Shown: positions 1-8,665 of the stretch, one piece after another
Position numbering within the stretch: position 1 is the stretch's first letter
How the letters are laid out: each line of letters begins with the position of its first letter
Origin: Ponticoccus litoralis
Lineage (GTDB): Bacteria; Pseudomonadota; Alphaproteobacteria; Rhodobacterales; Rhodobacteraceae
Assembly: GCF_039769985.1 (NCBI RefSeq)
Contig: NZ_JBDNCH010000002.1
Location: 682,001 to 746,000 of the forward strand
Direction of reading: 5' to 3'
Length of the DNA stretch: 64,000 nucleotides
The notes under the pieces: generated by a model
The model's input: the letters and a program-made list of their open reading frames with translations, nothing else
The model's database searches: none
Told to the model about the DNA's origin: nothing
Program-made: the position numbers and the translations under genes

Positions 1-1
1 G

Positions 2-418
2 ATGTGCTGTTTCCGCAAGACACCCTTCGAAGACATGATGCAGAAGACGCCGCACATCGCGCAGCGCCTGCTGGAGATGACGCTGGACGAACTGGATGCG
101 GCGCGGGAATGGATGCTGGTGCTGGGCCGCAAGACCGCGCGCGAGAAGATCGCCTCGTTACTGTCGATCATCGCGCGGCGCGATGCCACGCTGAACCAGC
201 GCGGCACCGAGGGGCCGCTGGCCTTCGACCTGCCGCTGACGCGCGAAGCCATGGCCGATTACCTCGGCCTGACACTGGAGACCGTCAGCCGTCAGATCTC
301 GGCGCTGAAGCGGGACGGCGTGATCGTGTTGCAGGGAAAGCGCCACGTCACGGTGCCGGACATGTCCCTGCTGCTGGAAGAGGCCGGCGACGACGCGGAC
401 GGCGGTGTCTTTGCCTGA
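2..418 (+). CDS. fnrL: FnrL-type oxygen-responsive Crp/Fnr regulator, 3' part
   Basis: Partial gene cut by the window edge; about 138 C-terminal residues remain. FNR-family proteins carry an oxygen-labile 4Fe-4S cluster and, under low oxygen, dimerise and bind TTGAT-N4-ATCAA to switch on microaerobic genes. What is visible is the end of the sensory beta-roll, the long dimer helix (ending around TLDELDAAREWML) and a winged HTH whose recognition helix reads ETVSR, the E..SR triplet that gives FNR-box specificity. The N-terminal cluster cysteines lie outside the window. It overlaps the start of the PhzF gene. The FNR boxes near ccoN and ccoG downstream are its expected targets. Confidence 0.9.
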   Translation: MCCFRKTPFEDMMQKTPHIAQRLLEMTLDELDAAREWMLVLGRKTAREKIASLLSIIARRDATLNQRGTEGPLAFDLPLTREAMADYLGLTLETVSRQISALKRDGVIVLQGKRHVTVPDMSLLLEEAGDDADGGVFA

Positions 419-1325
419 CCGCCTGCCCTTCCAGACATGGGACGTCTTCACCGACACGCGCTTCGCGGGCAATCCGCTGGCCATCGTCGATCAGGCGGAC
501 GGGCTGGACCCGGCGCGGATGCAGGTGCTGGCACGCGAGTTCAACCTGTCCGAGACCATCTTCGTGCAGCCCCCGGACGACCCGGGCCATAGCGCCAAGG
601 TGCGCATCTTCTTTCCCACGGTAGAAATCCCCTTTGCCGGGCATCCGACCATCGGCTGCGCCATCTTCCTTGCCACCCGTGCTGCGCCCGAGGGCGACTT
701 CGAAACCGAGGTGACGCTGGAAGAGCAGGCCGGGCTGGTGCCGGTGCGGGTCTGGCGCCGGGATGGATCGGTGCAGGCGGAATTCGTCGCACCCGTGCTG
801 CCCCATGCCCCGGCGGCGGGCGCGGTTCCCGAACCGGCGGCGCTTGCGCGCGCCTGCGGTCTGACGCCGGAACAGGTCGGCTTTGGCGACCATGTGCACG
901 GGCTCTGGCAGGGCGGCCCCGCCTTCCTGTACATCCCCGTCGCCGATCCGGACGCGCTGGCCATGGCCCGCCCGCAGGAACCGGCATGGTCCGACGCCCT
1001 GCAGGCCGCCGGTGTGGACAGCGCCTATCTTTATACCCCGCAGGGGGAGGGCTACCGGGCGCGCATGTTCTCTCCGACCGCGGGCATCCCCGAAGACCCG
1101 GCGACCGGCTCTGCCTCGGCCATCCTCGCGGCGCAGCTTCTGGCCAGCGGCGCCCTGCCCGAGGGCGAAACGCGCATCGCCTTGCAGCAGGGCGTCGAGA
1201 TGGGGCGCCCCTCGCGCATCGGCCTGACCGTGGTGGTCACGGCGGGCGCGATTGCGCAGGTGCGCGTCGCGGGCAGCGCCGTTCCGGTCAGCGAAGGCCG
1301 GATCGCCCTGCCCGATCGGCCCTGA
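405..1325 (+). CDS. PhzF-family isomerase-like protein
   Basis: 306 residues, the usual PhzF-family length. These proteins have two similar diaminopimelate-epimerase-like halves; many are of unknown substrate, the best known acting in phenazine synthesis. The N-terminus WDVFTDTRFAGNPLAIV is the family signature. Near residue 64 is FAGHPTIGCAIFL, and the C-terminal half has FSPTAGIPEDPATGSAS, which carries the conserved DPATGSA motif. The GTG start overlaps the end of fnrL, so translational coupling is likely. Nothing here points to phenazine production; a generic PhzF-like enzyme is the safe call. Confidence 0.85.
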   Translation: MSLPDRLPFQTWDVFTDTRFAGNPLAIVDQADGLDPARMQVLAREFNLSETIFVQPPDDPGHSAKVRIFFPTVEIPFAGHPTIGCAIFLATRAAPEGDFETEVTLEEQAGLVPVRVWRRDGSVQAEFVAPVLPHAPAAGAVPEPAALARACGLTPEQVGFGDHVHGLWQGGPAFLYIPVADPDALAMARPQEPAWSDALQAAGVDSAYLYTPQGEGYRARMFSPTAGIPEDPATGSASAILAAQLLASGALPEGETRIALQQGVEMGRPSRIGLTVVVTAGAIAQVRVAGSAVPVSEGRIALPDRP

Positions 1326-1439
1326 GCGCGCCCCGCCGGGCGGCCCTGCCCCGGTGCAGGCCCCTGCCCCCAGCGGCGCCCCGTCATGCTGTTCTCGATG
1401 CCGCGGTGGCAGGGAGGGGCATCCCCTGCCCCGCAGATC

Positions 1440-1793
1440 TCAGGATTCCGCCATGAAGACCGGAGAGAACCCGCCAAAGATCATGCGCTTGCCGTCGAAG
1501 GGCATCGACAGCCTCTCCCACCGTTTGTCCGTCGACATGCTGGCATGGCAGGCATCGACCGCCGCCTTGTCCCGCCAGACCACCCAGGCAAAGACGATCT
1601 TCTCACCGGGCTCGCGCTTGACCGCCATCGGGAAAGAGGTCACCTCGCCCTCGGGCACATCCTCTTCCCAGCACTCCCAATGGGCCAGCGCGCCGTATTC
1701 CTCGAACAGCGGCCAGGCCGCTTCGGCGCTGTCGATATAGGCCTGCTTGTTGGCCTCTGGCACGGCAGCGACGAAACCCTGTACGTAGGACAT
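1440..1793 (-). CDS. DUF1428 family protein
   Basis: 117 residues, the usual length for DUF1428 (YbaA-like, dimeric alpha-beta-barrel fold, function unknown). It starts MSYVQGFVAAVPEANKQAY and contains GALAHWECWEEDVPEGEVTS and a late MPFDGKRMIFGGF, all typical of the family. The start at 1793 is chosen because it begins exactly at the family N-terminus; a much longer open frame upstream is an artefact of high GC. It is divergent from the MarR gene, with 63 bp between the two starts holding a perfect palindrome, so the pair is probably co-controlled. Confidence 0.88.
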   Translation of the reverse strand: MSYVQGFVAAVPEANKQAYIDSAEAAWPLFEEYGALAHWECWEEDVPEGEVTSFPMAVKREPGEKIVFAWVVWRDKAAVDACHASMSTDKRWERLSMPFDGKRMIFGGFSPVFMAES

Positions 1794-1844
1794 GATGACA
1801 CACTCCCTTTCCCATGTGTTGCCCCGAGCCTGCATCGGAAATAA

Positions 1845-1856
1845 GTTGATATCAAC
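1845..1856. promoter_or_regulatory. Palindromic operator GTTGATATCAAC
   Basis: A perfect 12-bp palindrome ends immediately before the MarR start codon and lies about 50 bp from the DUF1428 start. MarR dimers commonly bind TTGATATCAA-like palindromes in divergent intergenic regions. Binding here would block ribosome and polymerase access to marR and could also affect the divergent gene. The palindrome is seen; its use as an operator is inferred. Confidence 0.6.
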
Positions 1857-2315
1857 ATGAATCCCGACATGCACCCCGACCTGCCGATTTCCGCCACCCT
1901 CGAGGTGCGCGACCGCTGCCTGTGTTTCCGGGCGCAACGCGCGGCGCGGGCCCCGGCGCGGCGCTTCGATGCGGCGCTGAAGCCCTTTGGCCTGTCGAAC
2001 GGGCAGTTCTCTATCCTGATGGCGATAAACCGGCCAGAGGCGCCGCGCATATCGGAGCTTGCGCCCTTCCTTGCCATGGACCGCACGACGCTGACCGCGG
2101 CGCTGAAGGTGCTGGAGCGGCGCGGACTGGCCGAGACCAGCCCCGACCCCGACGACAGGCGCGGGCGGCGACTGCATCTGACCCGCGCGGGGCAGGAGCT
2201 GCTGATCGCGGCCCTGCCGGTCTGGCGCGACGCCCATGATGCGGTTGACGCCGATCTTGCGGGGAACGGGATCGACGCCGAGACGCTGGCGAGGGCTCTG
2301 CTCTCCCTCGCCTGA
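1857..2315 (+). CDS. MarR-family transcriptional regulator
   Basis: 152 residues. MarR proteins are dimeric winged-helix repressors, usually autoregulated and relieved by small phenolics or oxidants. The core is visible: LSNGQFSILMAINRP (helix 2), ISELAPFLAMDRTTLTAALK (HTH; DRTTLT is the recognition helix), LERRGLAETSPDPDDRRGR (wing with the DxR signature) and LTRAGQELL. The N-terminus has RCLCFRAQRAAR with two cysteines, which could suit a redox-responsive member, but this is only a guess. It is divergent from the DUF1428 gene over a palindrome at 1845-1856. Confidence 0.9.
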   Translation: MNPDMHPDLPISATLEVRDRCLCFRAQRAARAPARRFDAALKPFGLSNGQFSILMAINRPEAPRISELAPFLAMDRTTLTAALKVLERRGLAETSPDPDDRRGRRLHLTRAGQELLIAALPVWRDAHDAVDADLAGNGIDAETLARALLSLA

Positions 2316-2316
2316 G

Positions 2317-2339
2317 GGCCGGATCCCCGGCATCCGGCC
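2317..2339. terminator. Hairpin between convergent marR and usp
   Basis: GGCCGGAT / ATCCGGCC, an 8-bp perfect stem with a 7-nt loop, begins just after the MarR stop. No T-run follows, so it is a weak factor-independent terminator at best, but its place between convergent genes suits a bidirectional 3' end. Confidence 0.4.
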
Positions 2340-2428
2340 TGTCGCGCGCCCTGCCCGGCGACAGGGCCGTTTCGCAGCTACCCGGGCCGCGGCAGGATGC
2401 CCTGCCCTGCGCCCGGGGTCCGGGCGCG

Positions 2429-3268
2429 TCAGTGCGCCATCAGCACCGAGACCTGCGTCTGCTCCAGCATCGAGCGGGTGGCGCCGCCAAGGATCGCCTC
2501 GCGGAACCGCGAATGGCCATAGGCCCCCATGACCACCAGATCCGCATCGACATCCGTGACATGGCGCAGCAGCACATCCGCGACGCGCGGCATGGTCTTG
2601 GACAGCACGTCGACCTTGGGCCGCACCCCGTGCCGGGCAAGGAACTGCGACAGCAGGCCACCGGGGTCGGAGCGGGTCGGCCCGTGCTGCGGCGGGTCGA
2701 TGACGACCACATGCACCGCCTTGGCCTGTGTCAGCAGCGGCAGCGCGGCGCGTACCGCGCGCATCGCCTCGCGGCTTTCGTTCCACGCGATCACCACGCG
2801 CTCGGGCTGCGGCTTCACCGTGACGCCATCGGGCACGATCATCACCGGCACCTGTCCTTCGAACAGCGCGCCCTCCGTCACCGGCTCCAGCTCTATGCCG
2901 CGCTCCTTGCCGTAGGGCTGCGGCAGCACCACGAGGTCGGCGAACCGCGCATGCGCGGCGATTTGGCGCCCGATATCGGCAAGCTGCGCAACGCGGTGAT
3001 CCACCGCCCAGCGCAGTTCCTCGCGCTGCAACCGCTCCTTTGCAAGGCCCGCCAGTTCTTCCGCCTCGGCATTCGCGCGGCTCAGGGTTTCCTGAAGCAC
3101 CATGGCGTTGGCACCGGCATAGTAATAGCCGGTCTGGGTCCGGTCGACGCCGAGGCAGATTACCTCGAGATGCGCGTCGTGGCCTTGGGCAAAAGCTGCG
3201 GACTGGGCTAGGGTGCTGTTCAGCAGACTGGTGTCGGTCAGCGCGGTCAGTACGGTCTTGTATGTCAT
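2429..3268 (-). CDS. Tandem universal stress protein (UspA)
   Basis: 279 residues, two Usp domains in tandem. The N-terminal domain (MTYKTVLTALTDTSLL) is degenerate. The C-terminal domain (from about residue 157, ERVVIAWNESREAMRAVR) keeps the nucleotide-binding signature GAYGHSRFREAILGGATRSML, which matches the G-2X-G-9X-G(S/T) pattern of ATP-binding Usps. Usp genes next to cco clusters are common in Rhodobacterales. Here the gene is divergent from ccoN across two FNR boxes, so FnrL-dependent low-oxygen induction is expected. Confidence 0.88.
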   Translation of the reverse strand: MTYKTVLTALTDTSLLNSTLAQSAAFAQGHDAHLEVICLGVDRTQTGYYYAGANAMVLQETLSRANAEAEELAGLAKERLQREELRWAVDHRVAQLADIGRQIAAHARFADLVVLPQPYGKERGIELEPVTEGALFEGQVPVMIVPDGVTVKPQPERVVIAWNESREAMRAVRAALPLLTQAKAVHVVVIDPPQHGPTRSDPGGLLSQFLARHGVRPKVDVLSKTMPRVADVLLRHVTDVDADLVVMGAYGHSRFREAILGGATRSMLEQTQVSVLMAH

Positions 3269-3324
3269 GACACACCTCCAGGTTGTCGATACAGATAGGC
3301 TATCCGCACGGCGCGGATGCCACC

Positions 3325-3338
3325 TTGACGCGTGTCAA
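3325..3338. promoter_or_regulatory. FNR box 1 (usp/ccoN intergenic)
   Basis: TTGACGCGTGTCAA matches the TTGAY-N4-RTCAA dyad. Its centre is about 63 bp from the usp start, a distance that suits control of usp; box 2 is nearer ccoN. Confidence 0.75.
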
Positions 3339-3356
3339 AACGCAGGGCCCCATTGC

Positions 3357-3370
3357 TTGATGCAGATCAA
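3357..3370. promoter_or_regulatory. FNR box 2 (ccoN promoter)
   Basis: TTGATGCAGATCAA is a perfect FNR consensus site, centred about 100 bp upstream of the ccoN start. FnrL activation of ccoNOQP from such a site is established in Rhodobacter species. Confidence 0.85.
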
Positions 3371-3462
3371 GGCTTTGTTGATGCCGACAGCGCAGTAACG
3401 GCACCAGTCAAAGATTGCCTGTGCGGCAGCGATTCCGTGTGGGACAGACGAAGGGACGAAAC

Positions 3463-5075
3463 ATGTTGAATTATCTCAAGCTCATCGTGCTTGGCCTGAT
3501 CGCGATATTCGCGATGATCGCGGCCAACTATGCACGCGATGTTGCTTACATGGTCCATGCGATCATCATCCTGCTGATCTCCGCAGGGATGTTCGTCTGG
3601 GTCCTGCGCAACACGGATGAACCGGCGCCCCTGCCGGCCAATCAGAACGAATACATGGACGGGGTGATCCGCTACGGCGTCATCGCCACCGCCTTCTGGG
3701 GCGTGGTGGGTTTTCTCGCCGGTACGTTCATCGCCGCCCAGCTGGCCTTTCCGGCGCTCAATTTCGACTGGGCCGAGGGCTATGCCAACTTCGGGCGCCT
3801 GCGCCGCTGCACACCTCGGCGGTGATCTTCGCCTTTGGTGGCAACGCGCTGATCTGTACCTCGTTCTACGTGGTCCAGCGCACCAGCGCGGCGCGGCTCT
3901 GGGGCGGCAACCTCGCGTGGTTCGTCTTCTGGGGCTACCAGATCTTCATCGTGCTGGCGGCAACCGGCTACCTGCTGGGCTCGACCCACGCCAAGGAATA
4001 CGCCGAGCCCGAATGGTACGTCGACTGGTGGCTGACCATCATCTGGGTCGCCTATCTCGCCGTCTTCGTCGGCACCATCGTGAAGCGCAAAGAGCCGCAT
4101 ATCTACGTGGCCAACTGGTTCTACCTCGCCTTCATCCTGACCGTCGCCATGCTGCACGTGTTCAACAACCTCGCCATTCCGGTCTCGATCTGGGGGTCGA
4201 AGTCGGTGCAGGTCTTCTCGGGCGTGCAGGACGCCATGGTACAGTGGTGGTACGGCCATAACGCCGTGGGCTTCTTCCTGACCGCCGGCTTCCCGGGCAT
4301 GATGTACTACTTCATCCCGAAACAGGCCGGTCGTCCGGTGTACAGCTACAAGCTGTCGATCATCCACTTCTGGGCGCTGATCTTCCTGTATATCTGGGCC
4401 GGTCCGCACCACCTGCACTATACCGCCCTGCCCGACTGGGCCGCGACACTGGGCATGGTGTTCTCGATCATCCTGTGGATGCCGTCCTGGGGTGGCATGA
4501 TCAACGGCCTGATGACGCTGTCCGGCGCATGGGACAAGCTGCGTACCGACCCGGTGCTGCGGATGTTCGTGATCTCGCTCGGCTTCTACGGCATGTCGAC
4601 CTTCGAAGGCCCGATGATGTCGATCCGCGCGGTCAACTCGCTGTCGCATTACACCGACTGGACGATCGGCCACGTGCATTCCGGCGCGCTTGGCTGGAAC
4701 GGCATGATCACCTTTGCCTGCCTCTACTTCCTGACGCCCAAGCTGTGGAACCGTCAGGGCCTCTACTCGCAGGCCATGGTGTCCTGGCACTTCTGGCTCG
4801 CCACCATCGGCATCATCTTCTATGCGGCATCCATGTGGGTGACCGGCATCATGGAAGGCCTGATGTGGCGCGAGGTGGATGCCAATGGCTTCCTCGTGAA
4901 CAGCTTCGCCGACACGGTCAGCGCCAAGTTCCCGATGTATGTGGTGCGCGCCCTGGGCGGGGTGCTCTACGTCGCCGGCGGCCTGATCATGTGCTACAAC
5001 CTGTGGATGACGGTGAAACGCGCCCCGGCCCTCGAGGCCGGCGCCGCGACCGCCCATGCCACCCCGGCCGAATAA
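3463..5075 (+). CDS. ccoN: cbb3 cytochrome c oxidase subunit I (frame break)
   Basis: Catalytic subunit of the high-affinity cbb3 oxidase, an integral membrane heme b / b3-CuB protein that reduces O2 at low tension. After a 1-nt correction it encodes 537 residues, normal for CcoN. Heme and copper ligands are visible: HTSAVIFAFGG, YGHNAVGFF, GPHHLHY (the two CuB histidines) and HYTDWTIGHVHSGALGW. The start at 3463 follows a GAAGGGAC ribosome site and gives a membrane-type N-terminus. One C is missing near 3803-3812 (CGCCCGCTG reads CGCCGCTG), and the frame resumes at PLHTSAVIF. I judge this a sequencing error. First gene of ccoNOQP, with FNR boxes upstream. Confidence 0.9.
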
Positions 5076-5087
5076 GGAGGACCGGAC

Positions 5088-5907
5088 ATGGCTGATAACC
5101 CGAAAATCACCGATCCCGCCAAGGACCCCAAGGTCGACCAGCTGGGCGACGGCGTCCCCAACGAGCTGCCGCACCAGTCGTGGGTCTTCAAGCACCACTC
5201 GAAGCTGGAGCGGAACGTCACGCTTCTGGCGGTTCTGGCCTTCCTGACCGTGACCATCGGCGGGCTGGTGCAGATCGTGCCGCTCTTCTACCTCGAGAAC
5301 ACCATCGAGGACGTCGAGGGCATGCGCCCCTACACGCCGCTGGAACTGGCGGGCCGTGAGATCTACCTGCGCGAGGGCTGCTACGTCTGCCACAGCCAGA
5401 TGATCCGCCCGATGCGCGACGAGGTGGAACGCTACGGTCACTACTCGCTGGCGGTCGAATCCAAGTACGACCACCCGTTCCAGTGGGGATCGAAGCGGAC
5501 CGGGCCGGACCTGGCCCGCGTGGGCGAGCCGCTACTCGGACGAGTGGCACGTCGACCACCTGCGCGACCCGCAGTCGGTGGTGCCGGAATCGGTGATGCC
5601 CAAATACGGCTTCCTCGAGGAAACGCTGCTCGACGGGCGCTACATGGACGACCTGCTGCGCACCAACGCCATGGTCGGCGTGCCCTACACCGACGAGATG
5701 ATCGCCGAGGCGCAGCGGGACTTTGTCGCGCAGGCCGACCCGGACAGCGATTACTACGACGGGCTGGTGGACCGCTACGGAGAGGTCAATATCCGCAACT
5801 TCGACGGGGCACCCGGTGTCTCGGAGGCGGATGCGCTGATCGCCTACCTGCAAATGCTGGGCACGCTGGTCGATTTCTCGACCTTCACGCCCGACGCCAG
5901 CCGGTAA
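5088..5907 (+). CDS. ccoO: cbb3 oxidase subunit II, monoheme cytochrome c (frame break)
   Basis: CcoO passes electrons from CcoP to CcoN. An N-terminal membrane anchor lies at about residues 45-68, and the heme c site CYVCH is at residues 98-102. About 272 residues after correction. The frame breaks near 5525-5532 after DLARVGE; removing one C restores GERYSDEWHVDHLRDPQ and the C-terminal part through SVMPKYGFLEE. It sits 12 bp after ccoN with an AAGGAGG ribosome site. The break is probably a consensus error, because ccoQ and ccoP follow intact. Confidence 0.9.
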
Positions 5908-5916
5908 GGGGCCAGG

Positions 5917-6102
5917 ATGGAGAACTACAGCTTTCTGAGACAGCTGGCGGACAGCTGGGGCTTGCTGGTCATGTTCCTGATCTTCGTGGGCATCATCTTC
6001 TGGGCCTTCCGGCCCGGAAGCCGAAAGACCCACGAGGACACGGCCAACATCCCTTTCCGCCACGAAGATCGACCCGCCACACGTGAGGAGGACGGGAAAT
6101 GA
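5917..6102 (+). CDS. ccoQ: cbb3 oxidase small subunit CcoQ
   Basis: 61 residues with one membrane segment (about residues 12-31, WGLLVMFLIFVGIIFWAF). CcoQ/FixQ has no cofactor; it stabilises the oxidase core and in Rhodobacter has been linked to redox signalling to the Prr/Reg system. It lies between ccoO and ccoP and overlaps ccoP by 4 nt (ATGA). Length, topology and position are diagnostic. Confidence 0.92.
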   Translation: MENYSFLRQLADSWGLLVMFLIFVGIIFWAFRPGSRKTHEDTANIPFRHEDRPATREEDGK

Positions 6103-7001
6103 GCGACAAGAAACAGGACGACCTTGACTACGAAACCACCGGACACGAGTGGGACGGCATCAGGGAATACAACAAGCCGCTGCCCAAGTGGTGGCTCTGG
6201 ACCTTCTACGCGACCATCGTCTGGGGCGTGGGCTACACCATCGCCTACCCGGCCTGGCCCATGGTCACCGGGGCGACCGCCGGTGTGCTGGGCTATTCCA
6301 CCCGCGCCGAGGTCGCCGAGGAGATCGCCCGCGTCGAAGAGGCCAACGGCCCGATCAACGAAAAGCTCGCCTCTGTCGACCTGGCCGCGATCCAGGACGA
6401 TCCCGAGCTTCTGAGCTATGCGGGCAACGCCGGGGGCGCCGTGTACCGGTCGTGGTGCGCGCAATGCCACGGCTCTGGCGCGGCGGGGTCCAGCCAGGCC
6501 GGATGGGCGGCGGGCTACCCGAACCTGCTGGACGACGACTGGCTCTGGGGCGGCTCGATCGAGGCGATCCACGAGACCATCAGCCACGGCATCCGCAACG
6601 AGACCGACCCGGACGCGCGGTTCTCGCAGATGCCCGCCTTTGGCCGGGACGAGTTGCTGTCCGGCGAAGAGGTCGATCAGGTCGTGAACCACGTCATGGT
6701 CCTGTCCGGGCAGGAACCCTTCGACCCCGCCGGGGCCGAAGCCGGGGCAGAGGTCTACGCGATCAACTGTGCCTCGTGCCATGGCGACGACGGCACCGGC
6801 GACCGCGATCAGGGCGCCCCGAACCTGACCGACGCGATCTGGCTGTACGGCGGAGACTTCGCGTCCATCCGCGAGTCGGTCTGGAATGCGCGGTACGGCG
6901 TGATGCCCGCGTGGTCGGATCGCCTGTCCGAGGCAGAGGTCCGCGCCGTGGCGACCTATGTCCACAGCCTTGGCGGCGGCGAGGCTTCCGAAGCGGAATG
7001 A
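6099..7001 (+). CDS. ccoP: cbb3 oxidase subunit III, diheme cytochrome c
   Basis: 300 residues. CcoP receives electrons from soluble cytochrome c. A membrane anchor lies at about residues 30-50 (WWLWTFYATIVWGVGYTIAY), followed by two cytochrome c domains with CAQCH at 120-124 and CASCH at 224-228. Axial Met candidates are in SQMPAF and YGVMPAW. The start overlaps ccoQ. A strong hairpin terminator follows, closing the ccoNOQP operon. Confidence 0.95.
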   Translation: MSDKKQDDLDYETTGHEWDGIREYNKPLPKWWLWTFYATIVWGVGYTIAYPAWPMVTGATAGVLGYSTRAEVAEEIARVEEANGPINEKLASVDLAAIQDDPELLSYAGNAGGAVYRSWCAQCHGSGAAGSSQAGWAAGYPNLLDDDWLWGGSIEAIHETISHGIRNETDPDARFSQMPAFGRDELLSGEEVDQVVNHVMVLSGQEPFDPAGAEAGAEVYAINCASCHGDDGTGDRDQGAPNLTDAIWLYGGDFASIRESVWNARYGVMPAWSDRLSEAEVRAVATYVHSLGGGEASEAE

Positions 7002-7034
7002 CCCGGCAGGCCTGACCGGCCCCGCAGCCCCCAT

Positions 7035-7067
7035 GACGCCCCCGCCCGGCAAGGCGGGGGCGTCTTT
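7035..7067 (+). terminator. Terminator of ccoNOQP
   Basis: GACGCCCCCGCC / GGCGGGGGCGTC, a 12-bp perfect stem with a 6-nt loop, followed by TTT. It starts 33 bp after the ccoP stop. Confidence 0.85.
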
Positions 7068-7200
7068 GCATGTGCGCCCCCGGGGACCGCTTGCCCGGTC
7101 AAAGCAGGATTTTGCCCCGGGTTTTCGATTGCGCGGAAAATTTTACGAAATCTCAAGATTGTTGGCCGATCACCGATGGGCCACAGGATGAGAGCGCGCC

Positions 7201-8655
7201 ATGACCTCTTCGGATTACGGATTGCCCGACCAGCCAGACGCCATGGAAAGGCTGTGCGCGAGCCTTTGCAACCATGCCAACGACGCAGTGGTGCTGACCG
7301 ATTCCGACCGCCGGATCCTGTGGTGCAACCGGGCCTTCGAAGAACTGACCGGCTACACGCTGGCAGAGCTGGCGGGGCGCGACAAGGATGCGCTTTACGA
7401 CGCCGCGGGCGACACCGCCCTGACCGGGCCGCGCTACGGCGGGCCCTCGGGCAACGGCCTGTTCCCGATGCGCCTGCGGCGCAAGGACGGCGCCTCCATC
7501 GCGACGGAAATGGCAAGCTGGCCCTGGGCGGGGTCCGGCGGACGGCTCGCCGGTCACTTCGCCATCTGCCGCGACACCACCGAGGAAGACCGCCAGCACC
7601 TGGCCCGCGACAGCTTTGTCGCGATCCTCACCGACCAGCGGCTGGACGAGCGGACAAAGATCGAGGCGATCCTCGCGCTGGCCTGCGACCATTTCAAGAT
7701 GCCCGTGGCGCTGGTCTGCGCGCTGGAAGGCCAGACGATGAGCGTCGTGCACGCCAAGTCCTCGCTGATGACGGTCTCTCCCGGCACCCGTTTCGACCTT
7801 GGCCAGAGCATCTGCAGCACCACGCTGGCGGTGGACGGGCCGCATAACTTCGCCAATACGGTCGAGATCGGCGAGAACCCGACCTTCCTGTCCTACGGGC
7901 TGCGGTCCTACATCGGCAAGAAGCTGTCGGTCGGTGGCCATACCTTCGGCACGCTCAGCCTGTGCAGCCCACTGGACCGTCCGCATTTCACGCGACAGGA
8001 TTCGGCGATGATCACGCTCCTGGCCTCGGGGATCGAGCAGCTGCTGGCGACGGAGATGCGGGTTCAGGCGCTGGAATCCGCCGCCACGCTGGACTGGCTG
8101 ACCGGCGCCAGCACCAGCCGCCAGTTCCGCCAGCATCTGGACGACACCTTTGCGCAGGTCCGGCGCAACGCCGCGACCGCCAGCCTGATCCTCTTCGACG
8201 TGGATCACTTCAAGTCGATCAACGACCAGTTCGGCCACGACATGGGCGACCGCGCCCTGACGGAAATCGCCCGCCGCGCCCGCCGCGTCATCGGCCCCAA
8301 CCGCAAGCTCTACCGCGTCGGCGGAGAGGAGTTTGCCGTGATCCTCGCGGGCTCTGGCGCCGACAGTGCCGCGATCATGGCCGAACGCCTGCGCAAGAAG
8401 GTCTCCGAACAGCAATTCCACGACGACCTGCCGCTGATCACCGCAAGTTTCGGCGTCGCCGAGCTGGACGAGGATCTGGGCGGCGCCGATGCCTGGCTGA
8501 AATGCGCGGACATCTCGCTGTATGCCTCCAAGAACAACGGGCGCAACCGGGTGACCAGCAACCGGTCGATCTCTGGCATCGACCTGCCAGACGAGGTGTC
8601 GCAGGCGCTTGGGCCCCGGCAGGCGACCGGGCCGAAACGACGCCTGCGGGTTTGA
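7201..8655 (+). CDS. PAS-GAF-GGDEF diguanylate cyclase
   Basis: 484 residues, no membrane segment. A PAS domain (about 20-130, NDAVVLTDSDRRILWCNRAFEELTG) is followed by a GAF-like domain (about 140-280) and a GGDEF domain (about 300-465) with VDHFKSINDQFGHDMGD and an intact active site RVGGEEF. GGEEF is catalytically competent for making cyclic di-GMP from GTP. The inhibitory RxxD five residues upstream is not evident (PNRKLYRVGGEEF), so product feedback may be absent. Ribosome site AGGATGAG precedes the ATG. An FNR box overlaps its stop codon. The ligand or signal is unknown; its place among oxygen-controlled genes hints at redox input. Confidence 0.88.
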   Translation: MTSSDYGLPDQPDAMERLCASLCNHANDAVVLTDSDRRILWCNRAFEELTGYTLAELAGRDKDALYDAAGDTALTGPRYGGPSGNGLFPMRLRRKDGASIATEMASWPWAGSGGRLAGHFAICRDTTEEDRQHLARDSFVAILTDQRLDERTKIEAILALACDHFKMPVALVCALEGQTMSVVHAKSSLMTVSPGTRFDLGQSICSTTLAVDGPHNFANTVEIGENPTFLSYGLRSYIGKKLSVGGHTFGTLSLCSPLDRPHFTRQDSAMITLLASGIEQLLATEMRVQALESAATLDWLTGASTSRQFRQHLDDTFAQVRRNAATASLILFDVDHFKSINDQFGHDMGDRALTEIARRARRVIGPNRKLYRVGGEEFAVILAGSGADSAAIMAERLRKKVSEQQFHDDLPLITASFGVAELDEDLGGADAWLKCADISLYASKNNGRNRVTSNRSISGIDLPDEVSQALGPRQATGPKRRLRV

Positions 8656-8665
8656 CACAGGTCAA
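8652..8665. promoter_or_regulatory. FNR box 3, orphan
   Basis: TTGACACAGGTCAA, followed by GGC exactly as after the boxes before ccoN and ccoG (shared CAGRTCAAGGC). It overlaps the stop codon of the GGDEF gene. No annotated gene starts close downstream on the plus strand; the next plus-strand start is at 9238. It may drive an unannotated transcript through 8700-8880. Confidence 0.65.

Noticed and set aside
1440..3275. A 611-codon minus-strand open frame joining the DUF1428 gene with the usp region
   Set aside because: Only its last 117 codons match a protein family; the rest is arginine/alanine-rich high-GC shadow reading opposite marR and out of frame over usp.
3780..5474. A 564-codon minus-strand open frame opposite ccoN/ccoO
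   Set aside because: His/Asp/Gln-rich composition of an antisense frame; it lies over well-supported ccoN and ccoO motifs.
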